DNA of 12,063 bases from Clostridia bacterium (GTDB lineage Bacteria > Bacillota_A > Clostridia > Oscillospirales > CAG-272), in the NCBI GenBank assembly GCA_017630995.1, contig JAGBUD010000084.1:1-12063 (forward strand), written 5' to 3'. The notes beneath the pieces are model-generated. The model ran no database searches, was not told where the DNA came from, and saw only the letters and a list, made by a program, of their open reading frames with translations. The translations under genes were made by a program, and so were the position numbers. Each line of letters starts with the position of its first letter. Position 1 is the stretch's first letter. Shown piece after piece: positions 1 to 7,723 of the stretch.

Positions 1-1910
1 GCTTCAGAATAAGCTCTATAAGCATTATGGGCCGGGAAATTTGCGGATATACCATTGCCACAGACTTATCAATCGCATCCGCAAGAAATGCGGCAAAAAC
101 GGCACAATCGCTGATTTATGAATCGGCGGGATATTGGCTCCCTATCGTTGACGTAAGCCTTGCGGAAAAGTCCTTTATTATAGAGCATACTGCTCTCACG
201 GGCGGTGAGGGATTTTACGTTACCGTTTCAGATGAATGCGTTAGGATAAGCTGCGAATTTTTATCAAAATTCGAGAGCGAGACCGTTGCGTTTTTCACCC
301 GATTTATAAAGGCCGGCAGCGGTGATATTAATTTCACGGATAAAATCAATTACACAAAGAATTTGCGCGACGTTTGCTATGCGGATTTTGGCGCTTCGGG
401 TAACGGAATAAAAGATGATTACGACGCCATTCGCGCGGCTCACGAATATGCAAATTCAGAGCCCGGACATAAGGTTATCGCAAGCGAGGGAGCGACCTAT
501 TATATAGGAAAGGGACACACCTCGTCGGCAGAAATAAAAACCGACACAGATTGGAAAAACGCAAAATTTATAATTGACGATTCCGAAATCGCGCCCTTCC
601 TTTCCGACGGGGTTACCGAAAATCCCGAAAGGACGATGTGGATATTCCAAATCGTTTACACAAAATCCTGGTACAGCGTGTCTAAAGCTTTACGTCCGTC
701 ATCCCTTGCGAAAGGCACGAAAAATATAGGTATTGCCCCCGGTGAGACTGCTATTGTAAGAGTTACGAATTCCAATCATAAGAACTACATTCGCTACGGT
801 GTTAACGCAAACAGCGGAAGCTCTCAACGCGAGGTGGTTTTGATTGATAAGGACGGAAACGTTCTTGACAACACCGAGCTTCTGTGGGATTTTGAAGCAA
901 TTACGGAGATTTCGGTTATTCCCGTCGAAGAAACGCCGTTAACGGTTTCGGGCGGATTTTTCATAACTGTATATAATCAAGCACCGTCCGAATATACAAG
1001 CTACGCAAGAGGAATCCGCATTTCGCGCTCAAACGTTACTCTCAAAAACGTTATTCACCGAATTACCGATGAGGGCGAGCATGGCGCGCCAATGTCGGGA
1101 TTTACCTCAATTTCATACGCAAACAACGTTGTTATCGACAACATAGAATTTGACAATCCAAAGAGCTTTTACTCTATGGGGTCAGGTGGCGGAATGGCGG
1201 TTATGGGCTCTTATGAGATAAGCGCCGTTGGCTCAACCAACACCACGTGGCAAAACTGCACTCAATACGACTTTTGGAGCGACGAAACAAAGACCTACGC
1301 CGCACAAAGCGGAATTATGGGAACCAACTACTGCAAGAATATGAATTATATCAATATGACGGTTGGCTCCTTTGACGCACATCAAGGCGCTCAAAACATT
1401 CGCATAATCGGCGGAAATATCGAGCATATCAACGCAATCGGCGGCGGTGAGCTTTATATCGAGGGTACGCGAATTCACTCGATGTATCAAGCTTGCGCGG
1501 TTATTTTGAGAAATGATTACGGAAGCCTTTGGAACGGAAATGCAACGTTCAAGGACGTTACGCTCGTTACCGGGGATTTGGATTCGGTTGCGCTTTTTGA
1601 GGCATATTGGTATAACCACGATTTTGGATATAAAGCTTCGATGCCGCAAACGGTTACGCTCGAAAACCTAAGAATCGAGAGCAACAAGGATATCAAAACA
1701 CTTGATTTCGTGAGAGGCTCGGCAAAAACACAGGCTTCCCTTAAATTCTGGGACCCCGACGTTTTGCAGATTGATTCAGCTACGGGAGAATACGCAAAAA
1801 ACAAAAACGTTTATTCCCTGCCCGAGAGGTGGATAATTAAAGACTGCGAGGGCTACACCTACGTTATGCCCGAAGAATTTTACGAGGTTGTTTTAATAGA
1901 ATACAAATAA
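1..1910 (+). CDS. Right-handed beta-helix (pectate-lyase superfamily) protein, 5'-partial
   Basis: This is the C-terminal part of a probable carbohydrate-active protein. The frame is open to the left window edge, and the first ATG (base 27) has no ribosome binding site, so the true start lies outside. Counting from that ATG (627 residues), residues 1-95 resemble the small N-terminal domain of GH67/DUF4838-type glycosidases: a strand, a helix with paired alanines (SARNAAKTAQ), then a GYWLPI-like turn and a hydrophobic end. Residues 119-140 hold the Pectate_lyase_3 signature DFGASGNGIKDDYDAI, followed by GATYYIGKG. From about residue 335 to 500 there are successive short strands rich in N, G and V (VTLKNVIHRI, NNVVIDNIEF, IRIIGGNIEH), typical of a parallel beta-helix. 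No catalytic residues can be assigned with confidence, so it may bind, lyse or hydrolyse a polysaccharide. Location is unknown because the N-terminus is missing. The gene ends at a terminator shared with the convergent operon. Confidence 0.75.
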   Translation, partial: FRISSISIMGREICGYTIATDLSIASARNAAKTAQSLIYESAGYWLPIVDVSLAEKSFIIEHTALTGGEGFYVTVSDECVRISCEFLSKFESETVAFFTRFIKAGSGDINFTDKINYTKNLRDVCYADFGASGNGIKDDYDAIRAAHEYANSEPGHKVIASEGATYYIGKGHTSSAEIKTDTDWKNAKFIIDDSEIAPFLSDGVTENPERTMWIFQIVYTKSWYSVSKALRPSSLAKGTKNIGIAPGETAIVRVTNSNHKNYIRYGVNANSGSSQREVVLIDKDGNVLDNTELLWDFEAITEISVIPVEETPLTVSGGFFITVYNQAPSEYTSYARGIRISRSNVTLKNVIHRITDEGEHGAPMSGFTSISYANNVVIDNIEFDNPKSFYSMGSGGGMAVMGSYEISAVGSTNTTWQNCTQYDFWSDETKTYAAQSGIMGTNYCKNMNYINMTVGSFDAHQGAQNIRIIGGNIEHINAIGGGELYIEGTRIHSMYQACAVILRNDYGSLWNGNATFKDVTLVTGDLDSVALFEAYWYNHDFGYKASMPQTVTLENLRIESNKDIKTLDFVRGSAKTQASLKFWDPDVLQIDSATGEYAKNKNVYSLPERWIIKDCEGYTYVMPEEFYEVVLIEYK

Positions 1911-1950
1911 AAAAATCCGATTCGGCAATTTGACCGAATCGGATTTTTTT
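1909..1950. terminator. Bidirectional Rho-independent terminator between convergent genes
   Basis: A perfect 17-bp inverted repeat is present: 1909-1925 (A-run plus ATCCGATTCGG) pairs with 1934-1950 (CCGAATCGGAT plus T-run) around the 8-base loop CAATTTGA. A run of seven Ts ends the hairpin on the plus strand, and the matching A-run gives seven Us when read from the minus strand. It overlaps the stop codon of the beta-helix gene and lies 1 base from the stop of the M20 gene, so it probably ends both converging transcripts. Confidence 0.92.
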
Positions 1951-1951
1951 A

Positions 1952-3397
1952 TTAGCTTTTTTTCATAAGGCGAATATAAAATTCAACCGCGCGCTTCACT
2001 GCGTCTATGCTAACCTTTTCATTGTTTCCGTGAACGGAAGCATTTTCTTCCTTTGAAAGAGTTAAAGGCGAGAAGCGATAAACTTTATCCGAAATGACGC
2101 CCCAATGGCGAGAATCGGAGCACGCCGTCATAAGATACGGAGAAACTATAGCGTCGCTCCACGTTGACGCAACGGTATCGAGAATTCTGTTCCAGCCATC
2201 ACAATCTGTGCGGGAGATAACGGAGGGATTCATACCGTTTATCATTTTGATTTCGACGTTTTCGTCCTTAACCGTTTTTCTGATACGTGCGAGGACAGTA
2301 TCGGTTGTTTCACCGGGTACTATACGGGAATTTGACGCCATTTTAGCGTATGGGGGAATGACGTTTATTCCTTTCGAGCCCTCCATTTGAGTAAATGCGA
2401 GGGTTGTTCTTGCTATAGCGTTAATCTGACCGCCCGATTTTTTCGTGATAAGATTCAAAACGGGAGCAAAGCACCATAGGTTTGCAAAAATCATTCTATA
2501 AACGAACGTGGAATGTCTGCCAAGTGTATCAAACATCTGAAGCGTCGGCTTTGTTAAGGTAAACTTGAACGGGCGCTTACTGAGGCGCACGCAAGCGGCA
2601 GAAAGCCTATCTATAGGCGTATTCGGCAAGGGTGCGGAAGAATGTCCGCCACCGCCGTTTACCGAATATTCAACGTTTATCATACCCTTTTCGGCGATAC
2701 CGACAACGGCACACGGAGCTTTAACTCCAGGGAAAACATCTCTGACCACTGCACCGCCCTCGTCGAGAACGAGCGCGGGATTTATTCCTCTTTCGCGGAA
2801 TTTTTCAACGATAGAGGGCGCGGCATTTCCGTTTACCTCTTCGTTTCCACCAAAGGCAAAGTAAATATCGTTTTCGGGAATGAAGCCCTCTGATATGAGC
2901 TGCTCTGCCGCGCAAAGTATTGCATTGAGAGAGCCTTTCGTATCTATAACTCCTCTTCCCCAGATAACTCCGTTTTCGCAAATCCCTTCAAATGCGGGCT
3001 TTTCCCACATTTCCTCAACGACACTGACGACGTCGAAATGCGCCATTAGCACGGTGGGAGAAGATTCGCTTTTTCCGCGCCATCTGAAAAGAAGCGCGCG
3101 GTCAGTTACTTCCTCAAGCTCGCAGCACTTGTAGACATTCGGGAAAAGAGTTGGCAAAAGCTCTTTGAATTTTATAAATTCCTTTTCGTCATCAAGGGAT
3201 TGGTCTGCGTGAGAAACCGTTTTGCAACGAATCATTTGAGCGAGCGAATCAACTGCACGCTCTCCGTCGTATTCAACCGCCAATTTTTCGAGCGGCGGGC
3301 GTTTTTTGGGACGGAATGCAAGCGTTCTTATCAATATTACAAGAAGAAATATAAGAACTACCGCTCCGACAGAAAGTCCAATTATCAATTCGGGCAT
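1952..3397 (-). CDS. Membrane-anchored M20 family metallopeptidase (PM20D1/CPS1-like)
   Basis: A zinc-dependent amidohydrolase or carboxypeptidase of the M20 family, 481 aa. Residues 2-27 form one hydrophobic helix, then a basic stretch (FRPKKRPP) leads into the catalytic domain. Visible zinc and catalytic residues are H120 and D122 in the AHFDVV motif, D152 in GRGVIDTKG, the E186-E187 pair in GGNEEVNG, D212 in LVLDEGG and H456 in SVHGNNE. H252 in GGGGHSSAP is the dimer-domain histidine. The motif order and the long insert after the dimer domain match the yeast CPS1 and mammalian PM20D1 branch (N-acyl amino acid or dipeptide hydrolases), but the substrate is not readable. A GTG at 3409 lies inside the ribosome binding site, so the ATG at 3397 is preferred. 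It starts 1 nt after the stop of the upstream membrane-protein gene. Basic residues follow the helix, which predicts a cytoplasmic catalytic domain. Confidence 0.9.
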   Translation of the reverse strand: MPELIIGLSVGAVVLIFLLVILIRTLAFRPKKRPPLEKLAVEYDGERAVDSLAQMIRCKTVSHADQSLDDEKEFIKFKELLPTLFPNVYKCCELEEVTDRALLFRWRGKSESSPTVLMAHFDVVSVVEEMWEKPAFEGICENGVIWGRGVIDTKGSLNAILCAAEQLISEGFIPENDIYFAFGGNEEVNGNAAPSIVEKFRERGINPALVLDEGGAVVRDVFPGVKAPCAVVGIAEKGMINVEYSVNGGGGHSSAPLPNTPIDRLSAACVRLSKRPFKFTLTKPTLQMFDTLGRHSTFVYRMIFANLWCFAPVLNLITKKSGGQINAIARTTLAFTQMEGSKGINVIPPYAKMASNSRIVPGETTDTVLARIRKTVKDENVEIKMINGMNPSVISRTDCDGWNRILDTVASTWSDAIVSPYLMTACSDSRHWGVISDKVYRFSPLTLSKEENASVHGNNEKVSIDAVKRAVEFYIRLMKKS

Positions 3398-3398
3398 A

Positions 3399-4082
3399 TC
3401 AAAGAACACCCCTCTTATAAAGAACTCTTGATACTACAAGGGTGAAGATTACTCCGACGGGCACCATAATTCCGACAGTTGACGTGTTAATCGGGGGCAC
3501 AAAAACAAAGAGAATAAGCATAAGAGCTATGGGCGCTATTGCTATTTTCCAATTTTTCGACACAAAAACAACACCGAGCGCACCGAAAAGCGCGGGAAGA
3601 AGCTGGTCGAATGCGGGCTTCAAGATAGGACTTTCAAGAAAGGGAGAAAGCGGAATTATAAGCACTACACCCACTATTATAACGACAGTAGTTACTATCG
3701 AGGAAACCGCTATTGCAACGGTGGAGATTATCTCGCCCTCCTCGCTCTTTGAGCTTACTCCCGCGCTTTCGAGGGCGTTAAGAGCGCAAGGAAGCTTGAG
3801 GTTTGAGATGTTTCCCGTTACAAATGAAAGATATGAGCCGCCCGCACCGAGCATAGGCACGAACGTAATTGTTTCAACAACACCTACCGCCCAATACATA
3901 GGCGCGGTAGCTATAAGGCCCTTTCCCATTGCCGCCCAATCGGGCATTGCTTGGAAGATGACTCCGACAATGATTGGGAACATAATCAAAAGTCCCATCA
4001 TACAGAGATTCCAAATTCTGCCGTCACGATGAACGGAATCAATATAGCTATATTCTTTCTTGCCGTTATTTTCGTTCATCAT
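3399..4082 (-). CDS. Multi-pass membrane protein, putative transporter half partnered with DUF5058
   Basis: A 227-aa integral membrane protein that I cannot assign to a named family. After a polar N-terminus (residues 1-24) there are about six hydrophobic segments, near 26-45, 59-80, 117-146, 158-175, 178-197 and 202-220. A glycine-rich stretch at residues 74-100 (FVPMLGAGGSYLSFVTGNIS and following) lies after the second segment and looks like a re-entrant or substrate-path motif. Similar placement occurs in Gate-type and YjiG/YjiH-type split permeases, but that link is inference. The start overlaps the stop of the DUF5058 gene by 4 nt (ATGA), and the GGAGGTG ribosome binding site lies inside the end of that gene. 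Together with the M20 gene 1 nt downstream, this argues for stoichiometric co-production and one shared task, probably import of a substrate that the peptidase then cleaves. Confidence 0.72.
   Translation of the reverse strand: MMNENNGKKEYSYIDSVHRDGRIWNLCMMGLLIMFPIIVGVIFQAMPDWAAMGKGLIATAPMYWAVGVVETITFVPMLGAGGSYLSFVTGNISNLKLPCALNALESAGVSSKSEEGEIISTVAIAVSSIVTTVVIIVGVVLIIPLSPFLESPILKPAFDQLLPALFGALGVVFVSKNWKIAIAPIALMLILFVFVPPINTSTVGIMVPVGVIFTLVVSRVLYKRGVL
3407..3416 (-). promoter_or_regulatory. Ribosome binding site that decides the M20 start
   Basis: Read on the minus strand, AAGAGGGGTG (3416 to 3407) resembles the consensus AAGGAGGTG and lies 9 nt upstream of the ATG at 3397. The in-frame GTG at 3409 is part of this site, so it cannot be the initiation codon served by it. 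The site lies within the 3' end of the upstream gene, which favours translational coupling. Confidence 0.75.
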
Positions 4083-4897
4083 TTTATTTCACCTCCAAGA
4101 AGCGAGGTTAGCGGAATTGCCGCGACCATACCGATAACCATTGCAATCGGCAGCGCGTAGTCATTTAACCATTTCCAACCAAGCTTTTTCATCAAAATGC
4201 CGCAAATGCACATAACAACCGCACTTACTGCCATTACAAATACGGGCACAAGTCCTGAAGTTGAGCTAAAAAATGCATCAATCTCTTCCCCAAATTCATT
4301 TTTCGAGGTGGTTTTAAAAATTCCGTCCTCCGAAAGCCAAAGGCGGCTCACGTCGGAGAATACGTATCCGACGAATGCGGAAATCATACCGATAAAAAGC
4401 GCACTTTGAAGTATATCAGACCACTTTTTATCTCTTTTTTCAAAGGTCAGAAGTCCTTTTTGCATTTTCTTTGCAATAAGTGGCACGAGCCATATTCCGA
4501 CCATTATTGATATAGTCATTACCATTGAAATGGTGACGTATTCCGTTGCGGTCATAGACTCGGAAAGCTCGGCTAACGTTTTACCCATTCCCGATGCTGC
4601 ATTTGCGGCGGCAATCGCCTCGTAAGATAGCGAGCCGACAACGGAAAGCCTGAGCCACGGACGCGCATATCCGAGAGATTTGGAAAGCGCGACTATTGTT
4701 ATAACTATGGAAACTGCGGGGGCGACGGTAAATATTGCTGCCGACACAATCGTTTTCTTTACTTTACCCATTTCCATACCAATTTTTTTGGCTCTGCGGT
4801 ATGATTTTATAAGGAAATAAAGCGACTGTGCAAGAACAGCGCAGATTATTACGCCCACCAAAACGAATATTATGGGGTGATTTTTATCAAACGTCAT
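4079..4897 (-). CDS. DUF5058 family membrane protein
   Basis: A 272-aa integral membrane protein that I recognise as DUF5058-like from the N-terminal pattern: a first helix ending in LAQSLYFLIKSYRRAKKIGM, then KKTIVSAAIFTVAPAVSI, then PWLRLSVVGSLSYEAIAAA. About six transmembrane segments lie near residues 8-31, 47-71, 119-141, 162-182, 214-237 and 245-268. The basic loop after the first helix suggests a cytoplasmic loop. A small-residue segment at 83-105 (RLSVVGSLSYEAIAAANAAS) may be a membrane re-entrant motif, analogous to the glycine-rich segment of the next protein. Family function is unknown. The tight linkage to a second membrane protein and an M20 peptidase suggests a two-subunit permease for amino-acid or peptide derivatives (inference). 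AAGGA about 8 nt upstream serves the ATG. The DUF1846 gene ends 20 nt upstream, consistent with one operon. Confidence 0.82.
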   Translation of the reverse strand: MTFDKNHPIIFVLVGVIICAVLAQSLYFLIKSYRRAKKIGMEMGKVKKTIVSAAIFTVAPAVSIVITIVALSKSLGYARPWLRLSVVGSLSYEAIAAANAASGMGKTLAELSESMTATEYVTISMVMTISIMVGIWLVPLIAKKMQKGLLTFEKRDKKWSDILQSALFIGMISAFVGYVFSDVSRLWLSEDGIFKTTSKNEFGEEIDAFFSSTSGLVPVFVMAVSAVVMCICGILMKKLGWKWLNDYALPIAMVIGMVAAIPLTSLLGGEIK

Positions 4898-4917
4898 TGT
4901 TTTTTTCCTTTTCGGTT

Positions 4918-6408
4918 TTAGTTATGAAAAAGCTTCTTGGTTTGATATTTCGGCTCAACGGTGAGATTCACGCCGAGCTTACGGAATGTGTCTGTATCTA
5001 CTTGAGAAAGAATTACGGTAGAATGAACCTCGGAATAACGAAGACGAGGAAGCGCCTCCATCGCTTTCTTTGCAAGCTCGCTTCTTGCTGCGCTTATTGC
5101 AAGCGCGATAAGCACCTCGTCCGTATGAAGACGGGGGTTATGGTTGCCAAGGTTTTCCGTTTTAAGCATTTGTATTGGAGCTAAAATTTCGGGAGAAATT
5201 ATATCGGCATTGTCATCTATTCCCGCGAGAGCCTTGAGCGCGTTCAAAAGCGCCGCACTCGATGCACCGAGGAGGGAGGACGTTTTTCCCGTTACAATTC
5301 TTCCGTCGTTGAGTTCGATTGCAACTGCCGGAGTTCCACCGTTTTCTTCTGATTTTTCAAGCGCGGGCTTAACGCATTTGCGCTCTTGCTCTGCAACTAT
5401 GCCGAGCTTTTGCATAAGAAGCTCGATTTTATTTACCTCGACGTCATTACCTGTTCCCTTTCTGCGATTGCAAAGCGCACTGTAATAACGACGAACGATT
5501 TCGCCGCGTGCCGCCTTACACACTGCGTCGTCATCATAAACGCAGAATCCCGCCATATTAACACCCATATCTGTGGGTGATTTGTAGGGACATTCACCAA
5601 GTATGCCCGCGAGCATAGCGCGAAGAACGGGAAATACCTCTACGTCACGGTTATAGTTAACCGTCGTTACTCCGTATGCTTCGAGATGGAACGGGTCGAG
5701 CATATTTACGTCAGCAAGGTCTGCCGTTGCGGCTTCGTAGGCAAGGTTTACGGGGTGAGAAAGCGGAAGATTCCATATCGGGAAGGTTTCAAATTTTGCA
5801 TATCCCGATTTTATCCCTCTTTTACTTTCGTGATAAATCTGAGAAAGGCAGGTTGCCATTTTACCCGAGCCGGGTCCGGGGGCGGTAACTATGACGAGCG
5901 AGCGCGAGGTTTGTGCGTACTCGTTCTTTCCAAAGCCCTCCTCCGATACAATGTAAGGAATGTTATGAGGATATCCGTCTATTGAGTAATGCTTATAGAC
6001 CTTTATGCCGAGGTTTTCAAGCTTGGTTTTGAAAGCGTCCGCAACAGCACTGGGCTTATAGCGTGACATAACGACGGAGCCGACGTAGAGTCCGTATCCT
6101 CTAAATGCGTCGATAAGGCGCAAAACGTCAACGTCATACGTTATTCCGAGATCTCCTCTAACCTTATTTTTCTCGATATCCTCGGTATTTATTGAAATTA
6201 TTATTTCCGCAACGTCGGAAAGCTCGATAAGCATTTTTATCTTACTGTCGGGAGTAAATCCGGGCAAAACTCTCGATGCGTGAAAATCGTCAAAAAGCTT
6301 GCCGCCGAACTCAAGATAAAGCTTTTCACCGAACATCGAAATTCTTTCCTTTATCTTTTGCGATTGCAATTTCAAATATTTATCGTTGTCAAAACCCTTG
6401 GTAAACAT
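4918..6408 (-). CDS. DUF1846 domain-containing protein
   Basis: A soluble cytoplasmic protein of 496 aa, the usual full length for DUF1846. The N-terminus ([20 protein letters not shown]), the segment [20 protein letters not shown], the P-loop-like APGPGSGK at residues 176-183 followed by [11 protein letters not shown], and [20 protein letters not shown] at 206-225 are all characteristic. Structures exist for this family, but no biochemical role is established to my knowledge. The glycine-rich loop suggests nucleotide or phosphate binding. The open frame extends 33 codons further upstream, but that extension would cover the promoter at 6442-6470. The ATG at 6408 has GAGGA 5 nt before it. It is the first gene of the minus-strand operon, 20 nt ahead of the DUF5058 gene. 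Whether it shares their function or is only co-transcribed cannot be told from sequence. Confidence 0.92.
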   Translation of the reverse strand: MFTKGFDNDKYLKLQSQKIKERISMFGEKLYLEFGGKLFDDFHASRVLPGFTPDSKIKMLIELSDVAEIIISINTEDIEKNKVRGDLGITYDVDVLRLIDAFRGYGLYVGSVVMSRYKPSAVADAFKTKLENLGIKVYKHYSIDGYPHNIPYIVSEEGFGKNEYAQTSRSLVIVTAPGPGSGKMATCLSQIYHESKRGIKSGYAKFETFPIWNLPLSHPVNLAYEAATADLADVNMLDPFHLEAYGVTTVNYNRDVEVFPVLRAMLAGILGECPYKSPTDMGVNMAGFCVYDDDAVCKAARGEIVRRYYSALCNRRKGTGNDVEVNKIELLMQKLGIVAEQERKCVKPALEKSEENGGTPAVAIELNDGRIVTGKTSSLLGASSAALLNALKALAGIDDNADIISPEILAPIQMLKTENLGNHNPRLHTDEVLIALAISAARSELAKKAMEALPRLRYSEVHSTVILSQVDTDTFRKLGVNLTVEPKYQTKKLFHN

Positions 6409-6441
6409 ATCAATCCTCGAAATTTTAAAATAATATATTCT

Positions 6442-6470
6442 ATTGTAGCACACGCCATAATTATTTGCAA
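6442..6470 (-). promoter_or_regulatory. Sigma-A promoter of the DUF1846-DUF5058-M20 operon
   Basis: Read on the minus strand, TTGCAA (6470-6465) is the -35 and TACAAT (6447-6442) is the -10, with a 17-nt spacer ending in TGC, an extended -10. Transcription would begin near 6435, giving a short leader before the ATG at 6408. No operator-like palindrome stands out next to it. Confidence 0.8.
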
Positions 6471-6565
6471 GAGGAAAAATCGCTTTTCGGCTACAAAAAG
6501 TTAACAAAAAATTTATGCGTTTTTTGCAACTTTCGATAAAAATAGATTATGTTCACAAAAAACTG

Positions 6566-6594
6566 TTGTATTTAGGCGGTTTTGGTGATACAAT
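6566..6594 (+). promoter_or_regulatory. Sigma-A promoter of the CPBP-GH2-YfcE operon
   Basis: TTGTAT (6566-6571), a 17-nt spacer and TACAAT (6589-6594), with TG one base before the -10 (extended -10). The predicted start is near 6601, so the leader is about 60 nt. This promoter is divergent from that of the DUF1846 operon. The two -35 boxes are about 95 nt apart, so the promoters do not overlap. It also rules out translation from the open frame that begins at 6515. Confidence 0.78.
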
Positions 6595-6616
6595 GGTTTT
6601 AGAACAATGTTCAATT

Positions 6617-6646
6617 TTCGCAAAGCCACAGGCGCCTTTTTGCGAA
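6617..6646 (+). other. Leader hairpin upstream of the CPBP protease gene
   Basis: TTCGCAAA (6617-6624) pairs with TTTGCGAA (6639-6646), an 8-bp stem around a GC-rich loop that holds GCC/GGC and the palindrome GGCGCC. It lies in the predicted 5' leader and ends 5 nt before the GGAG ribosome binding site at 6652. The right arm is not followed by a T-run, so it is not a terminator. It could affect mRNA stability or ribosome access. It matches no riboswitch class I know. Confidence 0.4.
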
Positions 6647-6661
6647 GAAACGGAGATTTTT

Positions 6662-7711
6662 ATGAATTCTGATTTGGGATTTGATAATGGCTTTGAAATT
6701 TACAGAAAAGCTATGAAAAATGACGCGAAGAAAATCTTTTCGCGCTTCAACCTCGGTCTTTTCGCTTATACGGCGGTTGCATATATCGTTAGCCTCGTGG
6801 TTGAGGTGGTGCTGCTTTTGGCGCTTGGCGAAAAATTCAACGACCTTTTATCAAACGTTTACTTCGTTTCACTTCTCGGATTTGCACCGATGTATATTTT
6901 CGGACTTCCAACGCTTTGCCTTATAGTCTGGAAAATGCCGAAGCAGCGTCCTGAAAAATCGAAAATCTCTTTTGCAGAATTTCTTATCATTTTTGCGGTT
7001 TCACAAGCTCTTATGAGCGCGGGAAATTTGATTGGTAACGGACTGAACGTCGTCATTTCCCAAATAATCAACAAAGAAATTTCAAACGCGACCTCCGAGC
7101 TTATTGAGGGTATGCCCTATTGGCTTATTATTCTGCTCGTTGTAATCATCGCGCCCTTGGTTGAAGAGTTTATTTTCAGAAAGCTGATGATAGATAGACT
7201 TTCGCCTTGCGGCAGCGTTGCAGCGATAGCCGCCTCCTCGGTTGTTTTCGCTTTATCTCACGGAAATCTTTATCAGTTTTTCTATGCGGCGATGATGGGT
7301 GCCGTTCTCGGATACGTTTACGTTAAGAGCGGAAGATTTATCTACTGCTTTATTCTGCACGCCCTGATAAACTTTTTCGGCTCAGTTGCCATTTTGCCGC
7401 TCATTGAGATGAGCGAGGAATTGACTGTTTTCTACGAAATGCTTGCAAGCGGTCAAGAAATCGACATTTCGCGCTTTATGATTTGCTCAATGGCGGTATC
7501 AAGCTACACGATAATCAATTACGCTATCGTGGGAGTGGGAATCTTCTTGCTTGTGCGCGGATTTTTGCACAAAAAAATTAAAGTCAACTCTAATCCCACC
7601 ATTAATATTCACGGCACGGACTGCGCTTCCGCCGCATTTTTTAACGTTGGCAGTATACTCTACCTTGCCACCTCGCTTATAATTATCGTGGCAAGCTTAT
7701 TCATTATTTAA
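6662..7711 (+). CDS. CPBP family intramembrane metalloprotease (Rce1-like)
   Basis: A polytopic membrane protein of 349 aa with the three conserved motifs of the CPBP/Rce1 (formerly CAAX protease, Abi) family: motif 1 EEFIFR with E168, E169 and R173; motif 2 FALSH with F196 and H200; motif 3 HALIN with H233 and N237. About nine hydrophobic segments are visible, starting near residues 31, 65, 104, 153, 184, 204, 225, 279 and 331. The glutamate and histidines form the intramembrane catalytic site in characterised members. In bacteria these proteins act in peptide maturation, bacteriocin self-immunity or stress signalling, and no peptide substrate gene is visible here. The start at ATG 6662 has GGAG 6 nt upstream. 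A longer frame from 6515 would begin upstream of the promoter. It is the first gene of a plus-strand operon, 12 nt ahead of the GH2 gene. Confidence 0.9.
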   Translation: MNSDLGFDNGFEIYRKAMKNDAKKIFSRFNLGLFAYTAVAYIVSLVVEVVLLLALGEKFNDLLSNVYFVSLLGFAPMYIFGLPTLCLIVWKMPKQRPEKSKISFAEFLIIFAVSQALMSAGNLIGNGLNVVISQIINKEISNATSELIEGMPYWLIILLVVIIAPLVEEFIFRKLMIDRLSPCGSVAAIAASSVVFALSHGNLYQFFYAAMMGAVLGYVYVKSGRFIYCFILHALINFFGSVAILPLIEMSEELTVFYEMLASGQEIDISRFMICSMAVSSYTIINYAIVGVGIFLLVRGFLHKKIKVNSNPTINIHGTDCASAAFFNVGSILYLATSLIIIVASLFII

Positions 7712-7723
7712 CGGAGATTTTTG

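Noticed and set aside
1233..1804. Minus-strand open frames opposite the beta-helix gene
   Set aside because: They overlap a coherent beta-helix coding sequence and lack ribosome binding sites and recognisable domains.
3442..4032. A long plus-strand open frame (196 codons) opposite the 227-aa membrane protein gene
   Set aside because: It is antisense to a gene with clear membrane segments, coupled start and ribosome binding site. Its own product is low-complexity Thr/Ile/Pro-rich, and it has no ribosome binding site of its own.
6409..6507. A 33-codon N-terminal extension of the DUF1846 protein
   Set aside because: It would cover the -10 and -35 boxes at 6442-6470. The family normally starts at the MFTKGF position, which has a GAGGA ribosome binding site.
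6515..6661. A 49-codon N-terminal extension of the CPBP protease
   Set aside because: It begins upstream of the promoter at 6566-6594, its sequence does not resemble the family, and it has no ribosome binding site.
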